In this document: one piece after another, positions 35,832 to 45,485 of the stretch
Layout: the number at the start of each line of letters is the position of its first letter
Numbering within the stretch: the first letter of the stretch is position 1
Assembly: GCA_903851195.1 (NCBI GenBank)
Contig: CAINNJ010000009.1
Location: 62,001 to 126,000, forward strand
Source: an uncultured Acidobacteriia bacterium
Lineage (GTDB): Bacteria; Acidobacteriota; Terriglobia; Bryobacterales; Bryobacteraceae
Length of the DNA: 64,000 nt
Reading direction: 5' to 3'
Made by a program: the position numbers and the translations under genes
Notes under the pieces: model-generated
What the model was told of the DNA's origin: nothing
Database searches by the model: none
Seen by the model: only the letters and a program-made list of their open reading frames with translations

Positions 35832-37070
35832 GTGAACAGGAACCACCGCACCGCCCAGGCAATTCTCGTCCTCGCCCCCCTCCTCCTGTCCACCGCCTGC
35901 GGGACGAATCAGAAGGCTGACGCCGCCTCCGCCGCGCCGGCGAAACCCACCGTGGCCGTCGCCAAAGTTACTTCCGAAGACCTCTCGCGCGATCTCACCC
36001 TGACGGCCGAATTCCGCCCCTGGCAGGAGATCGAAGTCATGTCCAAAGTCTCCGGCTACGTCAAAAGCATCAACGTCGATATCGGCGACCGGGTCACCCA
36101 GGGCCAGCTTCTCGCCACTCTCGAAGTGCCGGAAATGACCGACGAAACCGCCCGCGCCAAAGCCGGCGTCCAGCGCAGCGAAGCGCAGGTCGCGCAGGCC
36201 CGCGACGAGGTGAAGCGCGCCGAATCCGGCTATCAGATCGCCCACCTTTCCTACGAACGTCTCGCGGGAGTCGTGAAATCCCGCCCCGGCCTCGTCGCCC
36301 AGCAAGAGGTGGACGACGCCCACGCCAAAGACACCTCCGCCGAAGCCCAGGTGAGCGCCGCCCGCTCCAATCTCGCCGCCGCCCAACAGCAGGTCGCTGT
36401 CTCGCAGGCCGAACTCGCCCGGCTCGACACCATGTTTGCGTACACCAGAGTCACCGCCCCGTTCGCCGGCGTCATCTCCAAACGCTACGCGAATACCGGC
36501 TCCATGATCCAGGCGGGAACCGCTTCGCAAACGCAGGCCATGCCCCTCGTGAACCTCTCCGACAATTCCACGCTGCGTCTCATTTTGCCCGTGCCCGAAT
36601 CCGCCGTGCCTACCGTGCACGTCGGCCAGCAGGTGGACGTGCGCGTTCCCACGCTGCACCGCACCTTCCCCGGACGGGTGGCCCGCTTCACCAACAAGGT
36701 CGCCGAAGCCACCCGCTCCATGGACACCGAGGTCGACGTGCGAAATCCCGGCTTCGTCCTCATCCCCGGCATGTACGCCGAAGTGGATCTGTCGCTGCAA
36801 AAAACCCTGCGCGCGCTCGCGGTGCCCGTCACCGCAGTCGATATGGATGCAGAAGCCGGTAAAGCAGGCGCTGCGGGAACCGTACTTGTGGTCGATAGCC
36901 AGAACCGGCTCGAAAGGCGCCCCGTCACCATCGGCATGGAAACCTCCAACCGGATCGAAATCCGCTCCGGACTCCGCGACGGCGAACTGCTCGTCATCGG
37001 CAATCGCTCCGGCCTTCAGCCCGGCCAGGAAGTCAGCCCGAAGCTCACCGAAATGAACGCCGGAAAGTAA
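35832..37070 (+). CDS. RND efflux periplasmic adaptor (membrane fusion protein, lipoprotein)
   Basis: 412 residues. It starts at GTG; the leader ends LLLSTAC with a lipobox Cys, so it is anchored in the inner membrane. Order: barrel-sandwich half (VSGYVKSINVDIGDRVTQGQLLATL), a long alpha-hairpin coiled coil (about 105-200, rich in Ala/Gln/Glu), second lipoyl half (YTRVTAPFAGVISKR), beta-barrel and membrane-proximal domain (SGLRDGELLVI). It links the RND pump at 37080 to the TolC protein at 40237. The stop is 9 bases before the pump gene. Confidence 0.95.
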   Translation: MNRNHRTAQAILVLAPLLLSTACGTNQKADAASAAPAKPTVAVAKVTSEDLSRDLTLTAEFRPWQEIEVMSKVSGYVKSINVDIGDRVTQGQLLATLEVPEMTDETARAKAGVQRSEAQVAQARDEVKRAESGYQIAHLSYERLAGVVKSRPGLVAQQEVDDAHAKDTSAEAQVSAARSNLAAAQQQVAVSQAELARLDTMFAYTRVTAPFAGVISKRYANTGSMIQAGTASQTQAMPLVNLSDNSTLRLILPVPESAVPTVHVGQQVDVRVPTLHRTFPGRVARFTNKVAEATRSMDTEVDVRNPGFVLIPGMYAEVDLSLQKTLRALAVPVTAVDMDAEAGKAGAAGTVLVVDSQNRLERRPVTIGMETSNRIEIRSGLRDGELLVIGNRSGLQPGQEVSPKLTEMNAGK

Positions 37071-37079
37071 CTCTCAACC

Positions 37080-40000
37080 ATGTCCCGTTTCGCGATCCGG
37101 AACCCTTATTTCATCGTCGTCATCTGCCTCTTCATCGCTGTCGTGGGCGCCACCAGCCTGCTGCGCATGCCGGTCGATATGTTCCCCTCCATGAACATCC
37201 CGGTCGTCGTCGTGGCCACTTTCTACTCCGGCATGCCGCCCGAACAGATCGAGACCGATATCACCAGCCGTTTCGAGCGCTTCTTCACTCTCGGCAGCGG
37301 TATCGAGCACATCGAATCCCGCTCCCTTCCCGGCGTCAGCGTAATCAAAGTCTACTTCCAGCCCGGCACGAACCCCGATTCCGCCGTCACTACCATCTCG
37401 AACCTCGCCATGGCGCAGTTGCGGCGGCTTCCCCCCGGCACCCTGCCCCCCGTCATTCTGAAGTTCGACGCCTCGAGCCTTCCCGTCTGCCTGGTCACCT
37501 TCAAAGGCGAGGGCCTCAACGAAACGCAACTCCGCGACCTCGCCCAGTTCAACGTCCGCAACCAGATCGCGAGCGTGCCCGGCGCCTCCGTGCCGCAGCC
37601 CTTCGGCGGCCGCTACCGGCAGATCATGGTCTATGCCGATCCCTTCAAGCTCGAAGCCCACCAGCTCAGCCTCATGGACATGGTGCGCTCCGTTAACGAC
37701 GCCAATCTGATTCTGCCCGCCGGCGACGTCCCGATCGGCCCCCTCGATTACAACGTCTATACCAACAGCCAGCTCAGTACCGTCCATGACATCGACCAGT
37801 TGCCCGTCAAAATGGTCGGCCAGAATCCCGTCCGCGTGAGCGACCTCGGCTACACCAAAGACTCCTCCTCTATCCAGACCAATCTGGTCCGCGTGGATGG
37901 CCAGAAATCCGTCTATCTCCCCGTGCTCAAACAGGGCGGCGACACCAACACCATCGCCGTTGTGGATGGCGTCCGCACCGCGCTCACCAAACTTTTCGAC
38001 GTGCCCTCGCAATTGGTCACGAAAGTGGTGTTCGATCAGTCGGTCTTTGTGAAAACCGCCATCGAAACGCTGCTGCATGAAGGAGCCATCGGTCTCTTCC
38101 TTACGTCCGTGATGATCCTCGTGTTCCTCGGCAGTCTGCGCGCCACGGTGGCCGTCTTCTTTTCCATCCCGCTTTCCGTGCTCGCCTGTTTCATTGCGCT
38201 CTCCTCCGGCGGCGGCTCCGTCAACAGCATGGTTCTGGGAGGCCTGGCGCTTGCCTTCTCACGCCTCATCGACAACTCGGTCGTGGTGCTCGAAAACATC
38301 TATCGCCATCTGGAACTGGGCGAGTCACCCGAGTCCGCCGCCGAAAAAGGCGGACGCGAAGTCGCTCTTCCGGTGCTTGCCGCCACACTCACTACCGTCG
38401 TTGTCTTCTTCCCGGTCACCTTTCTTTATGGCGTCAGTCGCTTCCTCTTCTCCGCTCTCGCGCTCGCCGTGGCGCTGTCGCTCTTCGCCTCATACGTCGT
38501 CGCGCTGACCGTGGTGCCGCTCTTCTGCGCCCGCTTCATCAAAGCCCCCGCGCACCACGGCACACCGTCTTCGGAAGAGCCCGTCGAAATCCGCCAGGAG
38601 AACAAGAGCGGCTTCCGCCTTGGCGAGCGCTTCAATGTCTGGTTCAACAACCGCTTCGAAGGCTTCCTGCGCGTGTACGACAAAGCCATCGCCCGCGTCC
38701 TGCGCCGCCCCGCGCTCACCCTGATTGCCTTCGGCATTCTCTTCGCCGCCAGCCTGCTTCTCTTTCCCCGTCTGGGCCTTTCCTTCTTCCCGCGCACGGA
38801 CGCCGCGCAGTTCGTCATCAACATCAAAGCGCCCAGCGGCACGCGCCTCGACATCACCGAGAATGAAATCGCCAAAGTGGAAGACCTCATCCGCAAGGAA
38901 GTCTCGCCGGAAGACCTCGGCATGATCGTCTCCAATATCGGCGCCACGCCGGACTTCTCCGCTATTTACACCACCAACTCCGCCGTCCACACTGCTTTCG
39001 TCCAGGTCAGTCTGAAAGAAGATCACAAGGTCGGCAGTTACGACTACATGTCGCGCCTCAAAGCCGGCATCGCCGCCCAGCTTCCCGAGCTCAACGTCTA
39101 CTTCCAGTCCGGCGGCCTTGTCGACGCGGTGCTCAACATGGGCCTGCCCGCCCCCATCGACGTTCAGGTCGCCGGCAGCAACATGGAAAGAGGTTATAAC
39201 CTCGCCCTCGACCTCGCCGCCAAAATCCGCCGCATTCCCGGCGTGGCCGACGCCTTTATCCCGCAGGACATCGACTACCCCGCCTTGCAGCTCGACGTCG
39301 ACCGCGTCCGCGCCAGCCAACTCGGCCTCAGTCAGCGCGAGGTGGTCAGCAACGTCATCACCGCGCTCACTTCCAACCAGATGATCGCCCCCAGTTTCTG
39401 GATCGACCCGAAGACCGGCAACGACTACATGCTGACCGTCCAGTACCCGGAGAATCAGGTCAAGTCGCTCTCCGACCTGCGCGCCATCCCGCTGCGCGGC
39501 ACGGGCCGAACGGATCCCACCCGCCTCGACATGGTGAGCGGCCTGCGCCGCATCAAATCCCCCACCGAAGTGGATCACTACCAACTCCGCCGCACCACCG
39601 ATATTTACGTGCGGCCCCTGAATGAAGACCTCGGCAAAATCGCCACGTCGATTGACCGGATCATTTCCGAAACGAAAGTCCCCAACGGCCTGCTCGTTAA
39701 TCTGCGCGGCATGGTGCAGGGCATGCGGGCTTCGTTCCAGAGCTTCTCGCTGGGTCTGTGTCTTGCCATCGTACTTCTCTATCTGATCCTCGTCGCCCAG
39801 TTCCGCTCGTTCGTGGACCCTTTTATCATTCTTCTCGCCGTGCCGCCAGGCATCACGGGCGTGCTGCTCACCCTGGTCCTTACCGGCACCACGCTGAACG
39901 TAATGTCGCTCATGGGCGTCGTGATGCTGGTCGGCATCGCGGTTTCCAACAGCATTCTGATCGTCGAGTTCACCCGCCACCTGCGCGAAGAAGGCATGAG

Positions 40001-40244
40001 CGTTCGCGAAGCCGTCGGCACCGCCTGCCGCGTGCGTCTGCGACCGGTGCTGATGACCTCGCTCGCCACCATCATTGGCCTGATGCCGATGGCCCTCAAA
40101 CTGGGCGCCGGCAGCGAATCCTACGCGCCGCTCGCCCGCGCCATCCTCGGTGGACTGTCCGTCTCCGTGCTCCTCACGGTCTTCCTTGTCCCCGCCGCAT
40201 ACTTCCTGATCTACCGCAAGGAGGACGCGGTAAAGCATGCGTAG
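37080..40244 (+). CDS. RND efflux pump (AcrB/HAE-type)
   Basis: 1054 residues with the AcrB layout: first membrane helix (PYFIVVICLFIAVVGAT), two large periplasmic loops and twelve membrane helices. It starts PDMFPSMNIPVV-like near residue 30 (RMPVDMFPSMNIPVV), a normal RND landmark. The AcrB proton-relay positions differ: the TM4 Asp-Asp pair reads D398-N399 (SRLIDNSVVVLEN) and the TM10 Lys position reads S956 (GIAVSNSILIVEF). It is therefore a non-canonical drug/solvent exporter, powered by a relay that keeps only one of the AcrB charges. The stop overlaps the TolC gene start by 8 bases. Confidence 0.94.
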   Translation: MSRFAIRNPYFIVVICLFIAVVGATSLLRMPVDMFPSMNIPVVVVATFYSGMPPEQIETDITSRFERFFTLGSGIEHIESRSLPGVSVIKVYFQPGTNPDSAVTTISNLAMAQLRRLPPGTLPPVILKFDASSLPVCLVTFKGEGLNETQLRDLAQFNVRNQIASVPGASVPQPFGGRYRQIMVYADPFKLEAHQLSLMDMVRSVNDANLILPAGDVPIGPLDYNVYTNSQLSTVHDIDQLPVKMVGQNPVRVSDLGYTKDSSSIQTNLVRVDGQKSVYLPVLKQGGDTNTIAVVDGVRTALTKLFDVPSQLVTKVVFDQSVFVKTAIETLLHEGAIGLFLTSVMILVFLGSLRATVAVFFSIPLSVLACFIALSSGGGSVNSMVLGGLALAFSRLIDNSVVVLENIYRHLELGESPESAAEKGGREVALPVLAATLTTVVVFFPVTFLYGVSRFLFSALALAVALSLFASYVVALTVVPLFCARFIKAPAHHGTPSSEEPVEIRQENKSGFRLGERFNVWFNNRFEGFLRVYDKAIARVLRRPALTLIAFGILFAASLLLFPRLGLSFFPRTDAAQFVINIKAPSGTRLDITENEIAKVEDLIRKEVSPEDLGMIVSNIGATPDFSAIYTTNSAVHTAFVQVSLKEDHKVGSYDYMSRLKAGIAAQLPELNVYFQSGGLVDAVLNMGLPAPIDVQVAGSNMERGYNLALDLAAKIRRIPGVADAFIPQDIDYPALQLDVDRVRASQLGLSQREVVSNVITALTSNQMIAPSFWIDPKTGNDYMLTVQYPENQVKSLSDLRAIPLRGTGRTDPTRLDMVSGLRRIKSPTEVDHYQLRRTTDIYVRPLNEDLGKIATSIDRIISETKVPNGLLVNLRGMVQGMRASFQSFSLGLCLAIVLLYLILVAQFRSFVDPFIILLAVPPGITGVLLTLVLTGTTLNVMSLMGVVMLVGIAVSNSILIVEFTRHLREEGMSVREAVGTACRVRLRPVLMTSLATIIGLMPMALKLGAGSESYAPLARAILGGLSVSVLLTVFLVPAAYFLIYRKEDAVKHA

Positions 40245-41526
40245 ACCGACACCGCTGGCGCTGCTTCTATTCGCCTTCTTCGTCCCCGTCGCGCTCGCGC
40301 AACAGGGCGACCTGACCCTGACGCTCGAACAGGCCGAGCAGCTTGCCATCAGGAACAATCCGGCCATAGCCGCCGCGCAATACACCGCGCAGGCGGCCGC
40401 GCAGGGCCCGCTGGAGGCCCGCTCCGCGCTGCTGCCCACGGTCTTCGGCAGTGCCACCGGCGTGGGCGCGGACAACGGCTCCCGCCTCGCCGCCGGAGCT
40501 CTCAATAACCCGGTCGTCTACAGCCGCCTCGGCGCCGGCCTCACCGTGAACCAGTTGGTCACCGACTTCGGCCGCACCAAAAGCCTGATTGAGTCGTCGA
40601 AGTTCCACGCCGCCGCCGAAGACCAGATCGCCGAATCCGTGCGAGCCAACGTCCTGCTGCAGACGGACCGTGCCTACTTCGCTTTTCTGCGCGCGCAGTC
40701 CGTGCTCACCGTCTCGCAACAGACCGTCACCGCCCGCCAGTTGGTCTCCGATCAGGTCACGCAACTCGCCCAGGCCAGCCTCAAATCGCAGCTGGACGTC
40801 AGCTTCGCCAACGTCAACCTCGCGCAGGCGAAGATCCAGCTCAGCGCCGCACAGAATCAGCTCAGTTCAGCCGCCGCCGTTCTCGCCACCGCCATCGGCC
40901 TGCTCGAGCAGCGCACCTTCATTCTGGCCGACCCCGCCCTTCCCGCCGGCCTCGATGCCGCCGTGGATGGCTACATCCGGACCGCCCTGCAGCAGCGCCC
41001 CGAAATCGCCAACCTGCGCCTCGAAGTCAGCGCCGCCGAGCGCTTCCTCAACGCGGAGAAAGACCTCTCGCGCCCGACGATCGGCGTCATCGGCACCACA
41101 GGCGTGGTGCCGGCCGGAGAGCCGAATGTCCCCTCCCGCTACGGGGCTATCGGCGCCAATATCAGCATTCCCGTCTTCAACGGAGGACTCTACAAAGCCC
41201 GCCGCACCGAAGCCGAACTCCGCATGCAGGCCGTCACGCGCCGCGTGGACGACCAGAAAAACCGCATCATCCGCGACGTGCGCACCGCCTGGCTGAATGC
41301 CAATACCGCCTTCGAACAGGTGGGCCTCACCGCGCAACTGCTCGACCAGGCGAAGCTCGCCCTTGACCTTGCCCAGGGCCGCTACGACCTCGGCCTCAGC
41401 TCCATCGTCGAGCTGAGCCAGGCGCAACTGAACCTCACCTCCGCCCAGATCGCCAATGCCGGCGCGAAGTTCGACTACCTGGCCGAGCGTTCCTTCCTCG
41501 CTTACGAAGCGGGAACCCTGCGGTGA
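40237..41526 (+). CDS. TolC-family outer-membrane efflux protein
   Basis: 429 residues; signal peptide MRRPTPLALLLFAFFVPVALAQ. Two homologous halves carry the long coiled-coil repeats of outer-membrane factors (LTLEQAEQLAIRNNPAIAAAQ near the start and QGRYDLGLSSIVELSQAQ near the end). The start overlaps the pump stop by 8 bases, so it is co-translated as the third component of the tripartite exporter. Confidence 0.95.
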   Translation: MRRPTPLALLLFAFFVPVALAQQGDLTLTLEQAEQLAIRNNPAIAAAQYTAQAAAQGPLEARSALLPTVFGSATGVGADNGSRLAAGALNNPVVYSRLGAGLTVNQLVTDFGRTKSLIESSKFHAAAEDQIAESVRANVLLQTDRAYFAFLRAQSVLTVSQQTVTARQLVSDQVTQLAQASLKSQLDVSFANVNLAQAKIQLSAAQNQLSSAAAVLATAIGLLEQRTFILADPALPAGLDAAVDGYIRTALQQRPEIANLRLEVSAAERFLNAEKDLSRPTIGVIGTTGVVPAGEPNVPSRYGAIGANISIPVFNGGLYKARRTEAELRMQAVTRRVDDQKNRIIRDVRTAWLNANTAFEQVGLTAQLLDQAKLALDLAQGRYDLGLSSIVELSQAQLNLTSAQIANAGAKFDYLAERSFLAYEAGTLR

Positions 41527-41530
41527 TGCC

Positions 41531-41935
41531 ATGTCCTGGCTGAAGAGCCTGCTCCAGCACGACACGCGCACCCGCGTGCTGGCCATCACCGCGAACGATT
41601 CCGATCACATCGCCCTGCAGGGCATCGCCGCCCGCGCCCGCTGGGACCTGAAGTTCGCTCCCGGCCCCGAAGGCGCCGCCGAGACACTGAAACATCTGCC
41701 CGCGGCCGTCGTCCTTTGCGACCGCGACCTGCCCGGACTGGACTGGCGCGACACCCTGCGCCGGATCCGCGAAACCTCACCCTCCAGCGCCATCGTGGTG
41801 ATGGCGCCCCATACCGACGACCACTTCTGGCTGGAAGTCATCGAGCGCGGCGGCTTTGGCGTCGTCACCCGCCCCTTCCACGAAAACCGCCTCATCGTCA
41901 CCGTCCGCCAGGCGGCCCTGCAGCCTACGAAATAA
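41531..41935 (+). CDS. Degenerate single-domain receiver (response-regulator-like) protein
   Basis: 134 residues with the receiver pattern: a phosphoacceptor-like D64 in VVLCDRDLPGLD and a late TRPF in place of KPF (the invariant Lys is Arg). The two acidic residues expected in strand 1 are replaced by ITANDSD. It has no output domain. It starts 5 bases after the TolC stop, so it is the fourth gene of the efflux operon, and its 3' end overlaps the convergent NarL-type gene by 11 bases. A non-phosphorylated protein-interaction role is likelier than classical signalling. Confidence 0.78.
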   Translation: MSWLKSLLQHDTRTRVLAITANDSDHIALQGIAARARWDLKFAPGPEGAAETLKHLPAAVVLCDRDLPGLDWRDTLRRIRETSPSSAIVVMAPHTDDHFWLEVIERGGFGVVTRPFHENRLIVTVRQAALQPTK

Positions 41936-42575
41936 CGCCCTTGCGGACCGCGTAAAGAATCAGTTCCGGTGTGCTGTGCAGCCGCAGCTTCTCCAGAATA
42001 TTCGCCCGGTGCGTCTCCACCGTATACGGACTCAGATGCAGCACCCCCGCCGTCTCTTTATTCGACTTTCCCTCGGCCAGCAGTTGCAGCACCTCGCGTT
42101 CGCGCATGGTCAGCAGCTCATAGCTGTCGCTCACGCCGCGTTCCCGGATCTGCCGCACGAAATCCTCCGCCAGCATCTTGCTGATCACCGGACTGAAGAA
42201 TGCCTTCCCGTCGTGAACCGCGCGAATGGCCGAGATCAGATCCGCCTCCGCCGAGTCCTTCAGCAGATATCCCCGCGCCCCCGCCTTCAGCGCCCGCACG
42301 ATATAGCCTTCGTCCGAGTGCATGCTCAGCACCACCACCGCAATCGCCGGATACTTCGCCGTGATCTGCTGCGTGGCGTCCAGCCCGTTCAGCCGGGGCA
42401 TGGCCACGTCCACCACGGCGACATCGGGGGACAGTTTGCCGGCCTGCTCCACGGCCTCGTGGCCGTCGGCCGCCTCGCCCACCACCTGAAAGTCCTCCTG
42501 CCGCTCCAGCAGCACGCGCAACCCGCTGCGCATCACCGTGTGGTCGTCGGCCAGCAGAATCCGGATTTTCCTCAT
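41925..42575 (-). CDS. NarL/LuxR-family response regulator
   Basis: 216 residues. Receiver domain 1-120 with D10/D11 (LLADDH), phosphoacceptor D56 (VVDVAMP) and K105 region (LLKDSAEAD); C-terminal LuxR-type helix-turn-helix (LTMREREVLQLLAEGKSNKETAGVLHLS, split here: LTMREREVLQLL then NKETAGVLHLSPYTVETH). The start overlaps the sensor kinase stop (42572-42575), so kinase and regulator are one operon and very likely cognate partners. Confidence 0.95.
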   Translation of the reverse strand: MRKIRILLADDHTVMRSGLRVLLERQEDFQVVGEAADGHEAVEQAGKLSPDVAVVDVAMPRLNGLDATQQITAKYPAIAVVVLSMHSDEGYIVRALKAGARGYLLKDSAEADLISAIRAVHDGKAFFSPVISKMLAEDFVRQIRERGVSDSYELLTMREREVLQLLAEGKSNKETAGVLHLSPYTVETHRANILEKLRLHSTPELILYAVRKGVIS

Positions 42576-43918
42576 ACGGGCAGCGGCAACCTCACCATGA
42601 TCAGCGTACCCCGCCCCGGTTCCGATTCCACGTTCAAGGCGCCACCCAGGTTCGCGATCCGCTCCTGCATCCCCAGCAAGCCCATGCCCCGCGCGGCCTC
42701 CGCATCGAAGCCCACGCCGTCGTCCTGAATGGAGAGCGCCAGCGCCTGTCCGTGCACCCGCAGCGTCACCCGTACCGTGGTCGCCCGCGCATGCTGCTCG
42801 CAGTTGTGCAGCGCTTCCTGCACCACCCGATAGACGGACGTTCTGTACTCGTCCGGCAGTTCCTCCGGCACACCCACCGCGTCCACGGTCACCGCCAGCC
42901 CCGTCCGCTTCGAGACCTCTCGTGCCTGCCAGTGCAGCGCCGGCGCCAGCCCCAGGTCGTCCAGCATGGAGGGCCGCAGCAGCAGCGCCATGTCCCGCAC
43001 CGCCCGGAGCGACGTCTCCGCCAGCCCGCGCACCGCCGCCAGTTGCCCGGCCACCGCGTCCCTGGCCTCCGGACTCAGCACCGCCGTCATGTTCCCCACC
43101 GTGACCAGCATGGCCGAAAGCGATTGCCCCACATCGTCGTGCAGTTCCCGGGAAATCGCCCGGCGCTCGCTCTCCTGCGCCTCCACCAGCCGTGTCGAGA
43201 GCTCTTTCAGTTCCGCCCGCGCCTGCTCGCGATCCCGCAGCAGTTCCGCCGCCGCGCTCTCATAACCCAGAATGCGCCGCGTCGCGAACAGCGCCAGCAG
43301 CCCGCCCAGTCCCAGCGCCACCAGCATGGTGAGCGCGACCCGCACGCGCAGCCCTGCGAACAACTCCGTCACCTGCAGAATCCGCGCATTCAGCTGGTGC
43401 TCATTGCTCGCGCCGATCTGATCCGCCAGCGTCACCATCGCCGTGCGCCGCGGATACACCGAATCGCGCAGAAACCCGTATCCGGCGGCGCGGCGCTGTT
43501 CGGCATCCCACTGCATTACAGGCTCCACCGTGCTCCAATACGCAGCCAGGTGGCGTTGCAACTCGGCGTAGAGAGCGCTCTCGGCGCCCCCCGAAATGCG
43601 TCCATACGACGCCATGTCCGCCGTCAGTTCGCGCCGCGTGCGCTCGAAACGCTTCCGGTCTTCCGCCGAGCCCGGCGGATCCGGCTCCAGGACATAATCC
43701 CGCACGAACGTGCCGGAAAGGTAAAGCCCGGAGCGGATTTGATTCAGCAACCGGTTCCGCTCTACGAACTCATTTCGGATCGCATCGCTGCGCGTCTGGA
43801 TCGACCGCAGAATCCGCAGATCGTCGAGCCCCGCCAGCGCCATCAGAATCAGCAGCCCGCCGAATCCCGCCACCAGCATGGGCCGTGTATTCCGGCGGGG
43901 GCGCGTCTCCGGCATCAT
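42572..43918 (-). CDS. Sensor histidine kinase of the NarX type (HisKA_3)
   Basis: 448 residues. Membrane helix 1 (about 14-30), an extracytoplasmic sensor loop of about 160 residues, helix 2 (about 193-213), then a short coiled coil. The dimerisation/phosphoacceptor motif is SRELHDDVGQSL with H260, typical of HisKA_3; the ATPase domain has NCEQHARAT (N box) and DDGVGFD/GLLGMQER (G boxes). Tandem ATGs at 43918 and 43915; the longer frame would overlap the divergent hydrolase gene. The sensed signal is unknown. Confidence 0.92.
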   Translation of the reverse strand: MMPETRPRRNTRPMLVAGFGGLLILMALAGLDDLRILRSIQTRSDAIRNEFVERNRLLNQIRSGLYLSGTFVRDYVLEPDPPGSAEDRKRFERTRRELTADMASYGRISGGAESALYAELQRHLAAYWSTVEPVMQWDAEQRRAAGYGFLRDSVYPRRTAMVTLADQIGASNEHQLNARILQVTELFAGLRVRVALTMLVALGLGGLLALFATRRILGYESAAAELLRDREQARAELKELSTRLVEAQESERRAISRELHDDVGQSLSAMLVTVGNMTAVLSPEARDAVAGQLAAVRGLAETSLRAVRDMALLLRPSMLDDLGLAPALHWQAREVSKRTGLAVTVDAVGVPEELPDEYRTSVYRVVQEALHNCEQHARATTVRVTLRVHGQALALSIQDDGVGFDAEAARGMGLLGMQERIANLGGALNVESEPGRGTLIMVRLPLPV

Positions 43919-43979
43919 CTCTCGTGGCCATTGTCGCAGCAATCGCCACACCTGACATAAACTGAGCCGAGGAGTTTCC

Positions 43980-45116
43980 ATGCGCGGCTTACTGCTCACC
44001 CTCACTTTGTTTCTGACCGCACCGTTGGCCCTGCTCGCGCAGAGCGGCGAACAGGTCCTTCGCCTCGACCATTACGTCGGTGTCAAATCCACGGTCCCCG
44101 CCATCGCCGGCCAGACCACCGAGATCTATGTGCGCGAAGTCGTGCTCCCCGGCATCGCCCTTCGCGGACCGGCCTCTCCCGAGCGCGTGGTGCTCTTCGT
44201 CCACGGCGCGGGCACGCCCGCCGAAGTCGCTTTCGACGCCGATTATCAGGACTACAGCTGGATGGCCTTCCTCGCCCGCGCAGGCTTCGATGTGTTCTCC
44301 ATGGACATGACCGGCTACGGCCGCTCCACGCGCCCCGCCGCCATGAACGACCCCTGCAATCTCGCCAAAGAGCAACAACTTCTGTTCGTGCCCGGCCTGC
44401 TCTCCGCGCCCTACCCCGCGGCGTACGCGCAACACATGACCACCATCGCTTCCGACTGGAACGACATCGGCGCCGTGGTGGATCACCTCCTCGCCCTGCG
44501 CCACGTTCCGAAGCTCAGCATGATTGCCTGGTCGCTCGGCGGTCCTCGCGCCGGCGGCTACACGGCGCAGCACCCGGACAAGGTGCGCCGCCTGGTCCTC
44601 CTTGCCCCCGCCTTCAACCGCGCCGGCCAGGCAGACCCGCCCGCCACCGTTCCGGCCAAAGGCGTCACGTTCAACACGCAGTCGCATGAGGAGTTCATCG
44701 CCAACTGGGACCGTCAGGTTGGCTGCCCCGATCAGATCGACCCCGCCGCGAGCGACGCCGTCTGGTCGGCGATGCTGCAGTCCGACCCCGTGGGAGCCAC
44801 CTGGGGCACAGGCGTCCGCCGCGCCCCGAGCGTCACCAGTTGGGGCTGGAATCCTGGCGTTGTGGCGAAGATGAAGACCCCGGTCTTAGCGGTAGCCGGA
44901 GCGCACGATAAACAGGTTCCGCCCGACCGCGTCCGCGACCTGGTTGCGGATCTCGGTTCTACTGAAAAGGTCTTCGCCGACCTGGCCTGCTCTTCCCACA
45001 ACGCGTTGTGGGAACGCAACCATCTGCTGCTCTACAAAGCTTCGCTCGAATGGCTGACGAAAGGGACTGTGAACGGGATGACCAGCGGGGCGGTGAAACT
45101 GGGCTACGGCAAGTAA
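43980..45116 (+). CDS. Exported alpha/beta hydrolase
   Basis: 378 residues; signal peptide MRGLLLTLTLFLTAPLALLAQ. Alpha/beta-hydrolase signs: oxyanion HGAG after strand 3 (LFVHGAGTP), nucleophile elbow in IAWSLGGPRAG, and a C-terminal His candidate (SSHNALWERNH). An insertion after strand 6 forms the lid. It is divergent from the sensor kinase with about 60 bases between starts, so the two-component system may control it. Substrate unknown. Confidence 0.85.
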   Translation: MRGLLLTLTLFLTAPLALLAQSGEQVLRLDHYVGVKSTVPAIAGQTTEIYVREVVLPGIALRGPASPERVVLFVHGAGTPAEVAFDADYQDYSWMAFLARAGFDVFSMDMTGYGRSTRPAAMNDPCNLAKEQQLLFVPGLLSAPYPAAYAQHMTTIASDWNDIGAVVDHLLALRHVPKLSMIAWSLGGPRAGGYTAQHPDKVRRLVLLAPAFNRAGQADPPATVPAKGVTFNTQSHEEFIANWDRQVGCPDQIDPAASDAVWSAMLQSDPVGATWGTGVRRAPSVTSWGWNPGVVAKMKTPVLAVAGAHDKQVPPDRVRDLVADLGSTEKVFADLACSSHNALWERNHLLLYKASLEWLTKGTVNGMTSGAVKLGYGK

Positions 45117-45203
45117 GGCGGATATCTACCCGCCCTCCGAACAGTTAGGGCCGTTCAATGTTTACGTGTCGCTGCCCCTGAAGTAAATATGAACAGCCTT
45201 TAA

Positions 45204-45485
45204 TTAAGCCCAATCCTGCGCCCCATGGAAAATCCGGCTGATCTCAACGGCGGTCTCCGTCACAAGGTAAACGGCGACGTAGGGCAAACCGGCGATCACC
45301 AGTTCCCGGCGGCCTGCCATACGGTTGCTGATGCGCCCCAGCAACGGAAATTCCCGGAGTCGTTGACATCCATCGAATATCTTCTCTGCTACACGACAAG
45401 CGGCTTCCGGGTTGTCATGCCCGATTCGTTCGCAGATTTGCTCGAAGTCTTCCGCGGCGGGAAGAGACCATCGAATCTGCCTCAA
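45204..45485 (-). CDS. ParE/RelE-family toxin
   Basis: 93 residues. The pattern WSLPAAEDFEQICERIG...FPLLGRISNR...LVIAGLPYVAVYLV...ISRIFHGAQDW is the ParE/RelE toxin fold. The frame is intact, in contrast to the broken toxin at 10788. Its start overlaps the antitoxin stop by 4 bases. Target (gyrase for ParE, ribosome-bound mRNA for RelE) cannot be decided; the HGAQ ending favours the ParE branch. Confidence 0.9.
   Translation of the reverse strand: MRQIRWSLPAAEDFEQICERIGHDNPEAACRVAEKIFDGCQRLREFPLLGRISNRMAGRRELVIAGLPYVAVYLVTETAVEISRIFHGAQDWA

Noticed and set aside
38490-40505. 671-codon minus-strand frame
   Set aside because: Antisense to the RND pump and TolC genes, low-complexity Asp/Gly/Val-rich product.
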